Shown one piece after another: positions 26,701 through 35,999 of a stretch of DNA of 64,000 nucleotides. The stretch's first letter is position 1. Each line of letters starts with the position of its first letter. The position numbers and the translations under genes are program-made. A model generated the notes under the pieces. The model was not told the origin of the DNA. It searched no databases and saw only the letters and a program-made list of their open reading frames with translations. Location: assembly GCF_964355755.1 (NCBI RefSeq), contig NC_092672.1:33414501-33478500 (forward strand), read 5' to 3'. Origin of the DNA: Antedon mediterranea. Its lineage: Eukaryota > Echinodermata > Crinoidea > Comatulida > Antedonidae.

Positions 26701-29700
26701 AATATTTGTCATGTTCATTTTATGCATCCTTCTCATCCACTTTTTATTTCAACCCAAACATTAAATATTTTTGACCTTTATACGAAACACACTGCTATAT
26801 TTATGTATCAATATAAACATAATCTATTACCTGAATCATTTAATAACTTATTTAGTACATCTGCCTCATTCCATAATTACTCAACTAGAAACAGGTCAAA
26901 CTACTGTCCACAACTAAAACGCACCAAAGTCGGACAGCAATGTATTTCCTACCAAGGAACACATATTTGGAACAATTTAACAGACTATATAAAACAATCC
27001 CCCACTTTAAGTTTGTTTAAACAGAGATTAAAGCAATATTATAACAATAGAAATATTTAAGTTAAGTAAATCACATTATGTTATTTTGGTTTGTTCTTTT
27101 TGTTTGTACTAATTGTTTGATCTTTTTGTTAGGGTTACATGCTTAAAAAGCACTTGTGCTTATTTTGTATCCCATTCCATTATCTTATTATTTGTATTGT
27201 ATTTGTATATGTTTTTATTTTGATTATGGAATAAAAATGTCGATGAATTGAATTGAAAAAAATGGTTAATATACGTATTTACAGTATTGTCAAACTATTG
27301 CAATACTATATCTATATGCAGACAACACTACCATTATACTTGATGGGTCTGAAGCATCACTGCATGCAACACTCGATACACTGGATACATACGAGAGTAT
27401 TTCCGGTTTAAGAATAAATGAAGAAAAAACAAAAGTTGTATGGATAGGTAGTAAGAGAGGTAGCAATGTAAGGTTAAAAACAAGAAAAAAGATAAACTGG
27501 ATAGGTAATGCCATATTTTCAATTTTAGGTATTGACTTTTCATTAGATGCAGTTCAAATGATTAATGTAAACTATGAAAGAGTGTTTCTAACGATAGAGC
27601 GTATGATAAACCAATGGTCTAAAAGAAACTTGACAGTAATTGGTAAAATAAATATTATAAAATCACTCTTGTTACCAAAACTCATTCATATGATCATGTC
27701 CTTACCGAACCCATCAAATGAATACGTAGTACGTCTTAATAATTTATTTTTTCGTTTTATTTGGCAAAACAAACCTGATAAAATAAACCGGCATCAGATG
27801 AAAAGTGATTACTTACATGGTAGATTAAGAATGGTAGATTTAAATTTTTTTTATGTCATTAAAAATAACTTGGTTGCGTAGAATTTTCAACAATAAATCC
27901 GAAGACAACCCAATATTTAGGCTATTTAAGTACATAACAAATTTGTCTAACTCTATGCAACTTGAAACGAATTGTAAACGTCTGTCCAGCATTAGAGATA
28001 ATATTAAAATTCTCTTCTTGAAAGAGGTAATAGATGCATGGAGTAATTTTATTTCTATTCATTATCCAAAGTCTGTTGACGAGCTATTACGAATGCAAAT
28101 TTGGAATAATGAAGTAATAAGAATAGGTAACGAATGTATAAGATATGGAAATTGGGAAAAAGCAGGTATTTTGTTTGTTAATGATTTGTTTAACAGCAAT
28201 GGGCAATTTATGAATAAAAAAGAAGTCGAAGATACCTATGGTATTAAGATAAATTATATAAAATTAATAGGATTAAAAAGGCTTCTTAGGGAAAAATTTA
28301 ACAATTTAAAGATATGTGAAATTAAAAAAACAGTTTTGCCAGATATTCCATTTCATATAAAATTACTCTTTCAACAAAGAAAGGGATGTCGTATTTTTTA
28401 TGATGTTTTAAATAACTCAATGTTTAAATCATGGAAAGCACAAAAGAAATGGGCAGAAAATAAATTTGTATTCAATAACGAACAATGGAAAACAATCTAC
28501 CTAGCTCCACATACGTGTACAATGAATATTGTTTTAATATATTTTCAATATAAAATTGTAAATAGAATAATTGCAACAAATGAACAATTATTTAAAATGA
28601 ATATAAAAGAAACTTCAATGTGCTCATTTGGAGATGGTAAAATTGAAACCATTCAGCACTTGTTCTGTAATTGTCCAATAGTAAAAAGGATATGGAACCT
28701 CCTCCAGGAAAAAATTGCAGAAAAAACTGGAGTGCAATTTATTTTTAGTAAAGAGAGCATAATTTTCGGATACCAAGAAGCGCATCAGTTTTTTAATTTA
28801 AAAGCCATTAATGCAATTATTCTAATTGTAAAATCATTTATTTATAAATGTAAACTAGTTAAATGTAAGCCAACTATCAAAATGGCTATGAACGAGTTAA
28901 AACGGTTTTATGAAACAGAAAAATTTATTTATCATCAGAATTTTGAGGACAGTATTTTTAATAGAAAATGGATAAAATTAGAAGAATTTATAAATCAAAA
29001 ATGAAATGGTTAGAGAGTAGAATAATTTTTATGAACCTTTATTTAATTTGTTAGATGGATATCTTTGTTGTTTTTGTTTGTTGCTTTTAATTTTAATTTT
29101 TTATTTGATTATGTTTTTCCTTTGTAATGTATTATATGATGAAATAAAAAAAAAAAAAAAAAAAAAAAAATACTATATCTATAGGTTTTAAGTTTATTCG
29201 CCAAGGGCCCAGTGACCTACGTGTGTGAAACCAAATAATTAAACTGGGAGAGATTAGAATGTTCCATTCATGGAAATCAATGCATTTGTATAAACGTAAA
29301 TTAAATTTAAAAAAATTCCATTTTTAAAGAAAATCGGCCTGTATTCAACACTATAATGCTGTACTCGAGCTGTTCAACCGGTTTTCAGCTATGCATCCTC
29401 GTATTATTGTGTGCGGGTATTTATCATGATGGACATCCATTATACAATATATATACCACGATCAGAAAACACCCCTATTTGTGGCAATTCGTTTTAATTG
29501 TCAATAACTAAATATCTAACATAACCTAATTAGTTTTATGCTTTGCATTAGCTGTTAAAAATCAGTATCGACAGTATGTACCAACTTTATATACCTTCGT
29601 GTAAAAATTCCAGAAGTTACGCGCGAGTTACCGAATTTTGCCCTTACGTAAATTTATATATAGAATCAATACTTTCAAGCATAAATTGCAGATTGATAAA

Positions 29701-32700
29701 CTCAAATTGTCTCTAAAATGATAAAATATTTTAACGTAACATGCAATCATCTTGTTAGGGGTTTACATCCAAGAACATTTGCAATGCACCAGTTATCATA
29801 ATTATATAGCTAAATTTATTGGTATTATGAACCGAATTAAACGTATTTTCTAGAATATATTTTACTTTCTTATTACAATACACTCCCGTATTTCTAATAT
29901 TGTAATATTATTAAGAAAATCTTCCGCCAAGTAGCTTGAAAAAAGGACAAATAATATAATATGAGCAATATGCATACTGAGTTACTGCAAGTTTAAATTG
30001 ATTTTCTCCTGATAATTTTCATTAGCTATTCATTTTTTAATGTATTTAAGGATGTTATTTGTTATTTAAAGTTGAAAAAATAATTGTGGAAAGAATTAAC
30101 AATAACAATTAAAACACAACGAACACAACATATAAGTGTACTTACATAGTGTCTTAGAATAGGTCACAAATACTTCAGCCCAAAATGTTATATGGCAATA
30201 CGACTGATATGTTGAGGAACTGACAACGATACTTAGCGTGTTACTTGTAGATATAATTATTTGTGATGAATGTATATAATAATAAGAGATACATGCAATC
30301 ACTTCTCCGTCTTCATTGTAAATAGTCACATAATCGTTGGGGGAAAAAAATACCATATCGTGGAATACAACAGCTAGCAAGTTATCGACGTCTGTAGTAA
30401 ATGTCCATTTTTGTTGCACATTTCTTCCATAGTAATTTGGATATCCAAGCGATGAAAAAGTTTTCGTTTCATTACCAATGAAAAATGTTTCAGGGTTCGG
30501 TTGTACAGAATCTGCCAAAAAAAGATATTTGAAGCATTGATTAATTAAAATGAAAATTACTTCAGCGTATTTCAATCGTAATGATACATCATTTTCGATA
30601 TGCACTGATGCATAAATACCGGCATATAACCGTTAATTACACTTGATTAGGAATGACTAGGCCTCTGTCGAATTGAAGACTGTCTGACTGACTGTTAAAA
30701 TGCTGACGTCTGATTTGATACCTTGTTGTCTTGTTAGTATGTCTTCATTCCACCTACAGAAGATAAAAGTCTGTCAAAACTGCTCGTTCGTGCGTGACGG
30801 CGTACAGAATCGGATTGATGCACGAGTTAAACCATGGTAATAGTTTACGTACTCCCAAACAAAATTACTAATCATATACTGTACGGCGACCAACAGATTA
30901 CGAAAACGGTTACCGGCTAACATAACGGCTGCTTTTCGCGTTTGTCACAATCCTCAACGTAGTCAATAGTGGTCTTACCAGTAATCACCTCCCAGAAGAA
31001 AATGCTTACTCCGTAAAACGGAACGTGTTGTATCTCATATTGTTCTTCACCATCCAATACCGATCTAAGCTGAGCAGGATGATGTACAGATAAAACTGCA
31101 CAGGCAGTGAAATCGAAAAATAAATAGGTTTTACAGCGTGTTACAGAAAAGGGCACCCGGGTAGAAGGATTATATACACTACCAGGAATTAAAGAGACCT
31201 TAGTTAGTTATATATTTTTTTAACGTTAGGTTTTAACTCTAGGGAGAGGAAATGGATATTTACGTCTAAGGTTGTACTGATTCTCCCTAGGTTTAAGAAG
31301 CGAAAGATGATGAAGCCTATGAGACGATAATTTTAATTTTTGAAAATAATCCGTGCATTGCCGGGTGCGCCTTTCTGACAGGAGTGGGATGTTCAGAAAT
31401 GTTCTAGCACAATCATAGCTGACCCCAGGCAAAATAGTCCCCAAAGCTCTACGTTGAATTCACTCCAATTGCTTACTCTGAGATCCGTTAACACAGGTTA
31501 CCCAAACTGGAACCGCGTATTCTAAAACGGGGCGGATAAAAATGCGTACTAACCGCATAAGACAAACTCCAGATCTACGTAGTCGTTTAAGAAAATACAG
31601 TCTGGTATTACATTTACAAACCATAGAATCCACATGGGTTTGCCAAGACAAGTCATTGGAAATATTCAAACCTAAAAGATTATATGAGTTAACATTATTA
31701 ATAGTAGTTTCATTGATGATGAGGGGATCAACATTGGATTTAATAGATCTACAGCTTATAAGCATTCCAACTGTTTTATTCGAATTTATAACCATATGAT
31801 TTTCAAGAGTCCATTCAACAGCATGGTCAAGGGTGGACTGGATCCCACTAGACCCACCCCCGCCAATGCACTCATACACCTAAGTATCGACCATATTTTA
31901 TGCACGAAAGACAATGAAAAGTATAGGCCACAACCAAGACCTTTGGGGAACATCTCTGTTAAGGGAAACTCAATTTTAAAAAAAACAGACCCAAGCTTAA
32001 TACGTTTTTTTCTCTTGCAAAGAAAGGATGCCACCCATAAAATTCAAAATTCCTCTACTTCAAGATTCCTTAATTTATTTAATAAAACTTTAAAACCAAA
32101 TAATAAGCTTTTTCAAAGTAGAGTAGAAGCTAACCTCCTCACGGATATCCGTCGCTCTATAGCAGTTGTGAAAAAATTCAACCAGGAGCGTCAACTGTCG
32201 ATAACTCTTTGGAGAAACCAAATTGGTGGAGGTTAAGCTTATCTTTAACCTGAGACCAAATTATCTCACCAACAACCCTTTCCAAAATTTTTACGGAACA
32301 TGAAGTGAGAGAGATTCCAATTACTATTGATTTAAATTCTCCATTAATTTGTACTGAGATTTTGACTAATGAGGTGCAGTGTCACATTAAAGGCCTAACT
32401 TTGCAATAAACGCTTTTCGAAACAAAAACAAAACAATCAAACAAGCAACCTTCAAAATAAAAATCATTAACGTTATATTTTAATACATATAAGTGAATAC
32501 CTACCTTTTCCAAGATACACATTTACATCAGCTATAAACCCCCTTTCCACTATAGAGCCATCTGTACAGAAAATAATAGATATTGTGTTGCTTGTAGATA
32601 TAGTTATTGGTGGTGTATTTCTACCAGAGAAAGCGCCAGTAATTTCTCCGTCACTATAAATAGTCAAGTAATCGAAGCAGAGCTCAAGTTCAAAATCGTG

Positions 32701-34069
32701 GAATTCAACAGTGAGCAAGCTACCGACATATGTAGTAAATGTCCAGTTTTTCTGCACATTGTTTCCATAGGAGCATGGATATCCAGGCGATGTAATATTT
32801 TTTGTTTCATTACCAATGAGAAATGTTGTAAAGTTCGATTGTACAGAATCTACCGAAAAATGAAGATATTCGTATTAATTGGATATCCCGGTGATGACAT
32901 TATGTTGGGTATCATTACCACAGATAATTATTTAAAAAACATACTTACTGTATTACTTCATGTTTACTTATTCACACATGGTGCATTCAGTGTATAAGTA
33001 TATATACAATACTTGCAATTAAATGTAGATAAATGGTTTAAAATGACGGCGATACTGCATCGCGGCAAGGTACACGCCACTCGTTAAAGTATTGTAACCA
33101 TCAATACATAGCATATTATATTATAACACATTAATTATTTTGGTCAACAGTTTGCAATAAAAAAAATATTATGAACGTATTGATTGGATAAATGAAGACG
33201 ATACTGATATAAAATCTGGTTAAATGTACATGAATAAAAATAATTGCATGTGAACACAATAACAACAAATACAGAATTTGGGAAAATATGATTACAACCA
33301 AAGATACTTTTTCTTCAGTAGAAAGTGAAAAACTGCAAACAAAGTTGGAAGGTAAGGGGGATACTTTTAAATGTAGTACGAAAATAAAAATATGAAGTAG
33401 AATAGGCCTAAAAACACCAAAAATTATTTTAAAAAGCCCACAAGAAAACCACAAACTCAAGTTATATTTATTATATTTAGTCATTTTTTAACACACTATT
33501 TTTGAAAGAACTCTAATTACAACTTTCAAAAGAATATATATTTTACTGTTCTTAACTCATTGATAAGAAAGTTAGGGAAAGGAAAACAGTTACACACAAA
33601 AAAAACCCCAAAATTATGATATAGAGGGGAAACTATAGAAATTAATAATTACTCAAATGTATGATCAATAAATGGTTTGCCGCACCTAGCCTTTAACGAC
33701 TTGGAAACTCAACGCAATTCGCCGCAACCCAACGTCGACTGCTGGAAATCAGAACTAAAATAATTGTATAGTCTTAATTTTTTCAGAAACACAAGCAGCG
33801 TCCTACAGTATGGGAAAACATGTTCATAGCTGCGAAGTCAATGTACAAAATATACTATCAGAATATATAAAGCAGCGTTTTAAGAATTATGTTTAATTTT
33901 TAAGTCTAAAAAATAAGACATGATAGTTTCAGCATGGAGGTATAAAAATAGATTTATACCTCCATGGTTCCAGCATCACTAGCATTGTAGGCTACTTACC
34001 ACACGAGTCTGATTGACAAACTGCAATTACTGCAGCTGCTAAATATGCTAGACCGAATGCAGTACGCAT
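7421..34069 (-). CDS. Gene 2: adhesion GPCR with four CUB domains, SRCR, mucin-like stalk, GAIN/GPS and 7TM
   Basis: Sixteen exons join in frame (about 1218 residues): 34069-34000, 32849-32505, 30511-30146, 20000-19638, 19097-18729, 14479-14156, 14017-13859, 13372-13335, 12826-12674, 12153-11835, 11227-11055, 10825-10670, 10553-10438, 9958-9693, 8729-8663 and 7793-7421. The order is signal peptide, CUB x4, SRCR, Thr/Ser/Pro stalk, GAIN ending in a GPS, then a secretin-like 7TM domain. The GPS reads [13 protein letters not shown], with the HL/T self-cleavage site and a tethered agonist starting TNF. Combined CUB and 7TM resembles ADGRG6 (GPR126), so a surface receptor sensing matrix or pattern ligands is plausible; ligand and pathway are unknown. 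The cytoplasmic tail is cut to about 11 residues where foreign DNA enters. The 10-kb intron between CUB2 and CUB3 is packed with retroelements. Splice sites are inferred by eye; the phases all agree. Confidence 0.85.
7857..8333. repeat. 18-bp minisatellite, gene 2 intron
   Basis: About 25 imperfect copies of ACATAAAGACCAATTTTC. The unit is six codons, which is why both strands show spurious open frames. A short version lies at 38440-38565 in the same intron of gene 3. Confidence 0.85.
9240..9485. repeat. 15-bp minisatellite, gene 2 intron
   Basis: About 16 copies of GGAAAGGGCAAACGC. Being a multiple of three it opens Lys/Arg/Gly frames that are not genes. The corresponding gene 3 intron has a relative at 38815-39545. 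Confidence 0.85.
9693..9958 (-). other. Gene 2 TM2-TM4 exon
   Basis: Encodes [17 protein letters not shown] (TM2), [18 protein letters not shown] with the conserved cysteine at the top of TM3, and [13 protein letters not shown] leading into TM4, ending FAWG at a GTAAGT donor. The pattern is closest to the ADGRG group of adhesion receptors. Confidence 0.9.
10020..10435 (+). mobile_element. LINE 3' fragment in gene 2 intron
   Basis: Reads [15 protein letters not shown] and [12 protein letters not shown], typical of a LINE C-terminus, followed by an AT-rich 3' region ending TCCTCTATAAAAATAAAAAC. Nothing equivalent is visible in the matching gene 3 intron. Confidence 0.45.
10438..10825 (-). other. 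Gene 2 GPS and TM1 exons
   Basis: Exon 10825-10670 encodes the [24 protein letters not shown], then [13 protein letters not shown]. The HL/T site is intact and the tethered agonist would begin TNFAVLF. Exon 10553-10438 encodes TM1 ([20 protein letters not shown]). Confidence 0.9.
11390..11775 (+). mobile_element. LINE 3' fragment shared with gene 3
   Basis: Broken frames read [11 protein letters not shown] and later [15 protein letters not shown] and [10 protein letters not shown], the end of a LINE reverse transcriptase, with a short (AAAT)/(CAAT) tail. The same fragment lies at 45340-45765 in the same intron of gene 3. Confidence 0.65.
13007..13160 (-). repeat. Truncated CR1/L2-like LINE tail, gene 2 copy
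   Basis: Matches the 3' end of the LINE at 21350-23510 (ATAGCGCCATTCCAACAGTC). Only about 150 bases remain. The same truncated copy lies at 49745-49920 in gene 3. Confidence 0.65.
13404..13628. mobile_element. Hairpin MITE in gene 2, with a 12-bp duplication
   Basis: Arms of about 40 bases (near 13413-13455 and 13535-13575) are inverted copies centred on CCAAATTATGTACTCACGA. AAAATATATGAC occurs at 13392-13403 and again at 13617-13628. Gene 3 has a single copy at 50155-50166 with nothing inserted, an empty-site control. Superfamily unknown. Confidence 0.7.
13859..14017 (-). other. Gene 2 Thr/Ser/Pro stalk exon
   Basis: The exon encodes 53 residues rich in Thr, Ser and Pro, with two 15-residue repeats ([15 protein letters not shown] and [15 protein letters not shown]), as expected of an O-glycosylated spacer. 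The donor GTTTCT is weak but conserved in gene 3 and gives the phase needed by the next exon. Confidence 0.65.
14156..14479 (-). other. Gene 2 SRCR domain exon
   Basis: One phase 1-1 exon of 324 bases encodes a full scavenger receptor cysteine-rich domain: [16 protein letters not shown], then [37 protein letters not shown] and CEDAGVIC. Eight cysteines are present, as in group B SRCR domains. No equivalent exon exists at the matching place in gene 3 (50.6-51.0 kb). Confidence 0.9.
14500..16400. other. Gene 2 intron, mostly unrecognised
   Basis: 14505-14830 is shared with gene 1 intron 1. 14880-14950 is rich in GGCCTA-type motifs. The remainder is AT-rich with no exon or open frame I can support. 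Confidence 0.4.
16420..18050 (+). mobile_element. Helitron-like element, copy A (degenerate)
   Basis: Shares with copy C the segments around 16440-16560 (ATTTGCCCCAAATAGGGG), 17010-17290 and the end CACGACCTAGATGGTACGCGAGCG near 18028-18050. The right half of the terminal hairpin is missing. A SINE (16715-16940) and an inverted duplicate of its own interior (16936-17000 against 17235-17310) lie inside. Confidence 0.45.
16715..16940 (-). mobile_element. tRNA-derived SINE, second copy
   Basis: Same body and head as 4222-4533 (CTACTCGTCT, GTAGGTCCAGTGTACAC inverse, box A and B near 16860-16930), about 90 bases shorter at its 3' side. It lies inside Helitron-like copy A. Confidence 0.65.
18055..18280 (+). 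mobile_element. Fragment related to the L1-like relic at 20.5 kb
   Basis: The stretch CCTTCAACTAATTATGGTTC and its continuation match 20535-20625 with small gaps. It abuts the degenerate end of Helitron-like copy A. No usable frame remains. Confidence 0.4.
18729..19097 (-). other. Gene 2 CUB domain 4 exon
   Basis: Phase 1-1 exon starting [17 protein letters not shown], with [29 protein letters not shown] and [12 protein letters not shown]. Similarity to CUB1 and CUB2 suggests internal exon duplication within this gene. Confidence 0.85.
19638..20000 (-). other. Gene 2 CUB domain 3 exon
   Basis: Phase 1-1 exon starting [16 protein letters not shown], with [31 protein letters not shown] and [12 protein letters not shown]. 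It is the closest partner of the third CUB of gene 3 (51379-51029), which shares the YSIQPNS start. Confidence 0.85.
20280..20660 (+). mobile_element. L1-like reverse transcriptase relic
   Basis: Broken frames read GTKNG then SLSPIMF, then [16 protein letters not shown] and later [11 protein letters not shown], matching the order of the L1-type catalytic region. Stops are frequent. A related fragment lies at 18055-18280. Confidence 0.55.
20680..20950 (+). mobile_element. CR1-like reverse transcriptase relic with deletion
   Basis: Broken frames give [23 protein letters not shown] and then [13 protein letters not shown], a FADD box resembling the LINE at 57.5 kb. The part between the VPQG region and the catalytic box is lost. 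Confidence 0.6.
21350..23510 (-). mobile_element. LINE of CR1/L2 type, 5' truncated and broken
   Basis: Minus-strand frames at 23507-23202, 23180-22569, 22608-21721 and 21705-21424 together give the linker and reverse transcriptase: [59 protein letters not shown], and [11 protein letters not shown] where YADD is expected. An in-frame stop follows PLFK and frames shift at about 22.6 and 23.2 kb, so it is dead. No endonuclease remains. The 3' end has a (TTGA)n tail at about 21352-21370. Confidence 0.85.
23640..25030 (-). mobile_element. Second broken LINE reverse transcriptase
   Basis: Minus-strand fragments read [19 protein letters not shown] (24.6-24.7 kb) and [18 protein letters not shown] with KYVDDLCIG and [17 protein letters not shown] (23.9-24.3 kb). 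The catalytic box is YVDD. Stops and frameshifts interrupt it repeatedly. I do not assign a clade. Confidence 0.75.
25525..27258 (+). mobile_element. CR1/Jockey-like LINE with internal deletion
   Basis: The first frame (25560-25826) holds the start of the endonuclease ([25 protein letters not shown]). Then about 25850-27060 is one open frame with [35 protein letters not shown] and [13 protein letters not shown], through to [10 protein letters not shown]. Most of the endonuclease and the start of the reverse transcriptase are deleted at the join, and GVPQGS has become VNTQGS. The tail ends AATTGAATTGAAAAA. It interrupts Helitron-like copy B. Confidence 0.8.
27317..29170 (+). mobile_element. 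L1/Tx1-like LINE, 5' truncated, with poly-A and target duplication
   Basis: The copy starts inside the catalytic box (ADNTTII, from YADD) and runs to a stop at 29004, with one frameshift near 27855. The C-terminal half shows the Cys/His cluster typical of L1 and Tx1 ([18 protein letters not shown]). A poly-A tail (29149-29170) and a 13-bp duplication TACTATATCTATA (27304-27316 and 29171-29183) mark target-primed insertion. The sharp duplication suggests a fairly young event. Confidence 0.85.
30146..30511 (-). other. Gene 2 CUB domain 2 exon
   Basis: Phase 1-1 exon starting [17 protein letters not shown], with [29 protein letters not shown] and a terminal WAEVFV. The second canonical cysteine position is not a cysteine. 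It is an intact reading frame between CAG acceptor and GTAAGT donor. Confidence 0.85.
30745..31156 (-). pseudogene. Fragment of a rhodopsin-type GPCR pseudogene
   Basis: Minus-strand residues [11 protein letters not shown] (TM6 CWxP motif) are followed, one frame away, by [21 protein letters not shown] (TM7 with NPxxY) and a stop soon after at about 30748. An upstream frame (31156-30917) may hold earlier parts. Stops at the TM6 end and between frames show it is broken. It is unrelated to the adhesion receptors around it and was probably carried in by a retroelement. Confidence 0.55.
31160..32300 (-). mobile_element. LINE reverse transcriptase relic
   Basis: Minus-strand frames give [16 protein letters not shown] (32.2 kb), then [42 protein letters not shown] (31.5-31.7 kb) and [15 protein letters not shown] with [13 protein letters not shown] (31.2-31.4 kb). 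The catalytic box is lost and several stops occur. Confidence 0.75.
32505..32849 (-). other. Gene 2 CUB domain 1 exon
   Basis: Phase 1-1 exon starting [19 protein letters not shown] hallmarks are [28 protein letters not shown] and [11 protein letters not shown]. It carries a cysteine after SPGYP and one before FDYL, and several N-X-S/T glycosylation sites. Confidence 0.85.
32870..32935 (-). pseudogene. Relic of a CUB exon
   Basis: The stretch GGATATCCCGGTGATGACAT followed by TGTTGGGTATCATTACCA mirrors the SPGYP and GNET parts of the neighbouring CUB exons, with a one-base deletion. Only about 60 bases survive, just upstream of gene 2 CUB 1. Confidence 0.45.
33933..33966. repeat. Perfect 14-bp hairpin in gene 2 intron 1
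   Basis: CATGGAGGTATAAA and its inverse flank a 6-base loop. The gene 1 counterpart (near 3075) lacks it, and CAGCAT is repeated on both sides, so it is a small insertion of about 46 bases. Confidence 0.6.
34000..34069 (-). other. Gene 2 exon 1, signal peptide
   Basis: Begins [17 protein letters not shown] and ends phase 1 at a GTAAGT donor. The start is fixed by conservation with genes 1 and 3 and by absence of another in-frame coding stretch upstream. It is 23 codons, one longer than gene 1. Confidence 0.8.
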
Positions 34070-34330
34070 TCTGTGGCGCTCCGGAGAGGATAGGTGGTAC
34101 GTTCATTAACGTATTGCGAGAGTAATGAATTTTCTATAAAACAGTAATCGTTAAAGTAGTTCAAATCGGTATCTGAGTGCGACACCTATTGGTCAAACTC
34201 CACCAAGAAAAAAATAAATTTTTGATTTTATCGACGCTAAAATAAATATGTATATGTAAACCAGTTTTTATGGAGAGTGAACAACTGTATGTTGTTTCTT
34301 TGAATGCAAACAATATTAAACTTGTACACG
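34070..34330 (-). promoter_or_regulatory. Probable promoter of gene 2
   Basis: CCAAT box (ATTGG at 34188-34192) 119 bases before the start codon, and the same conserved TGTTGTTTCTTTGAATGCAA block at 34290-34314. Confidence 0.4.
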
Positions 34331-34859
34331 TTTGCTTTACAGATATTAGCTTGCTTAAAAACATAATGAACTTTATGATATAAACAATCTATCTATCTCC
34401 TTTAAAAGATATCTTCGTTTTTTTTTAATTATAAAATATAAACCCAGAATCTTTTTCTAAGCTATGGGCCTACTGTACTAATTTATTTATATTTCGAATG
34501 TTTTAATGTTGTAGTTCGATGCAATTAATGTACATTGTAGAATAGTCTCTGCTTTTTTTTTGAATATACAGCAGTAGCTGCTGAATCTTATTGGCCTGTA
34601 ATTTAGTATTCCCATCAACAAACACATTTGCTTCATAGGGGCCTCCAACGCTGGGTAATTGCATTTAAGGCTGCTTATACTCTGGGACCCCTTTAGCATG
34701 GGCTTTCTGTAAATAGCCAGTGTGTGCAAGTTAGAGTTTAATACATTTCTTGCTGGTATTCAATATAAACACAATGTAAAATATTATTATACACAGAATG
34801 AATTATGTAAGATAAATAGGATAATATTCACAAGTTAAAAAATGACAAGATGTTATATT

Positions 34860-35130
34860 TATCGGTCTGATCACAGTTTATAGAGTTAATAACGTTTCCA
34901 TGATCAAACTCAATTAATTTACAATTAGCTTTGTAAGACATTTTGTTCAACTATATCCCACTTGGCACGGTGACAGATTGTCTGAAACTGAGGGCGGTAT
35001 ATTCGTAAATCTCTATGTGTATGGTTGATACGTAATTCGTTGTCATATTTATCGGTCTGAACACAGTTTATAGAGTCAATATCGTTTTCATGAATTTGTA
35101 AATCAATATTTATTTGTTTGTCATAGAAAA
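34860..35130. repeat. Duplicated upstream block, gene 2
   Basis: Contains GGCACGGTGACAGATTGTCT and two AGAGTTAATAACGTTTCCAT-like segments, partly truncated relative to gene 1. No SINE interrupts it. Confidence 0.6.
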
Positions 35131-35630
35131 GGAAGTATAGTAATCACGTATCGTATATTTGTAGAACAATCAGTTATACACATCTGCAACGGAAACATCT
35201 ACTTTTTGTAGCCTATAACTTAATGATTCGGAAAAAATATTTGAATGCTTCTTTTAACCCCGACAATGCACCGTAAAGGTTTGTATTATTCTTTCCAATT
35301 TGAAATGTAATAACTCAAAGCATATTTATATGTATTGATATGACAATTTAATAAGTCTCTCTGTCTTAATAAACTAAAATTCTGGTAAAATGTCTAAGCA
35401 TAAAAAAAACCCAGAATTTTCCTCTAACCTAAGTTGAATTTATTTTTTATGTTTCACATGCTCTTTTATTGCTATTGTGACCCCGACATGACTAGGAATG
35501 TTATATGTCTCACGCGAAGCAATATTAGCCTTTGACCTATTGGTAAGTTACCGGTATTTGGTGTATGTTTACTGTATAAATAGGCATCAAAGTGTCACTT
35601 GAATGTTGTTTAAAGAACATACATTTTTAA

Positions 35631-35949
35631 AGATGTATTGTCCCCCTGAAAAAATAATTCTTAAACAATTTTTTGTTGAATATTCCATTTTAATTTAACA
35701 TAATAGTTATCCACTTTGACCAAAAATTGGATCGAAAAAAAATGTATTTACCTGAAAAAAATGCAATTTAAAGCAAAAAATGGTCAAATTGGCTGCCAGC
35801 CAAAGGATTTTTTGTTGAATTTAACCATTTTTCACGGTTTTTTTTCTACGGAAGTGATTCACTTTATTAAAACTACAAAATAACGTATTCAAAGTCTGAT
35901 TTAATTAATCTTCATTTTTCATGTTTTTGGGGACAATAGGCCTACATCT
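35631..35949 (+). mobile_element. TTAA-flanked MITE, copy 1
   Basis: Begins AGATGTATTGTCCCCC and ends in the inverse form; TTAA lies immediately outside both ends (35627-35630, 35950-35953). TTAA targets are typical of piggyBac-type elements. The right TIR is interrupted by GGCCT. Confidence 0.7.
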
Positions 35950-35999
35950 TTAATTTGTTGTGATGGTTTTTAAATTGATACTACTATATTTGTCTTTAG

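Larger units (their letters stand above)
25040..29664 (-). mobile_element. Helitron-like element, copy B, split by two LINE insertions
   Basis: Reading the minus strand, it starts TCTATATATAAATTTACG at 29664 and ends CTAG/T at 25040. Its internal sequence matches copy C, including the CGAGTACAGCAT and GGCCGATTTTCTTT segments. LINEs at about 25525-27258 and 27317-29170 interrupt it; the second has a clear target duplication. The 3' hairpin is degraded here. Confidence 0.5.
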
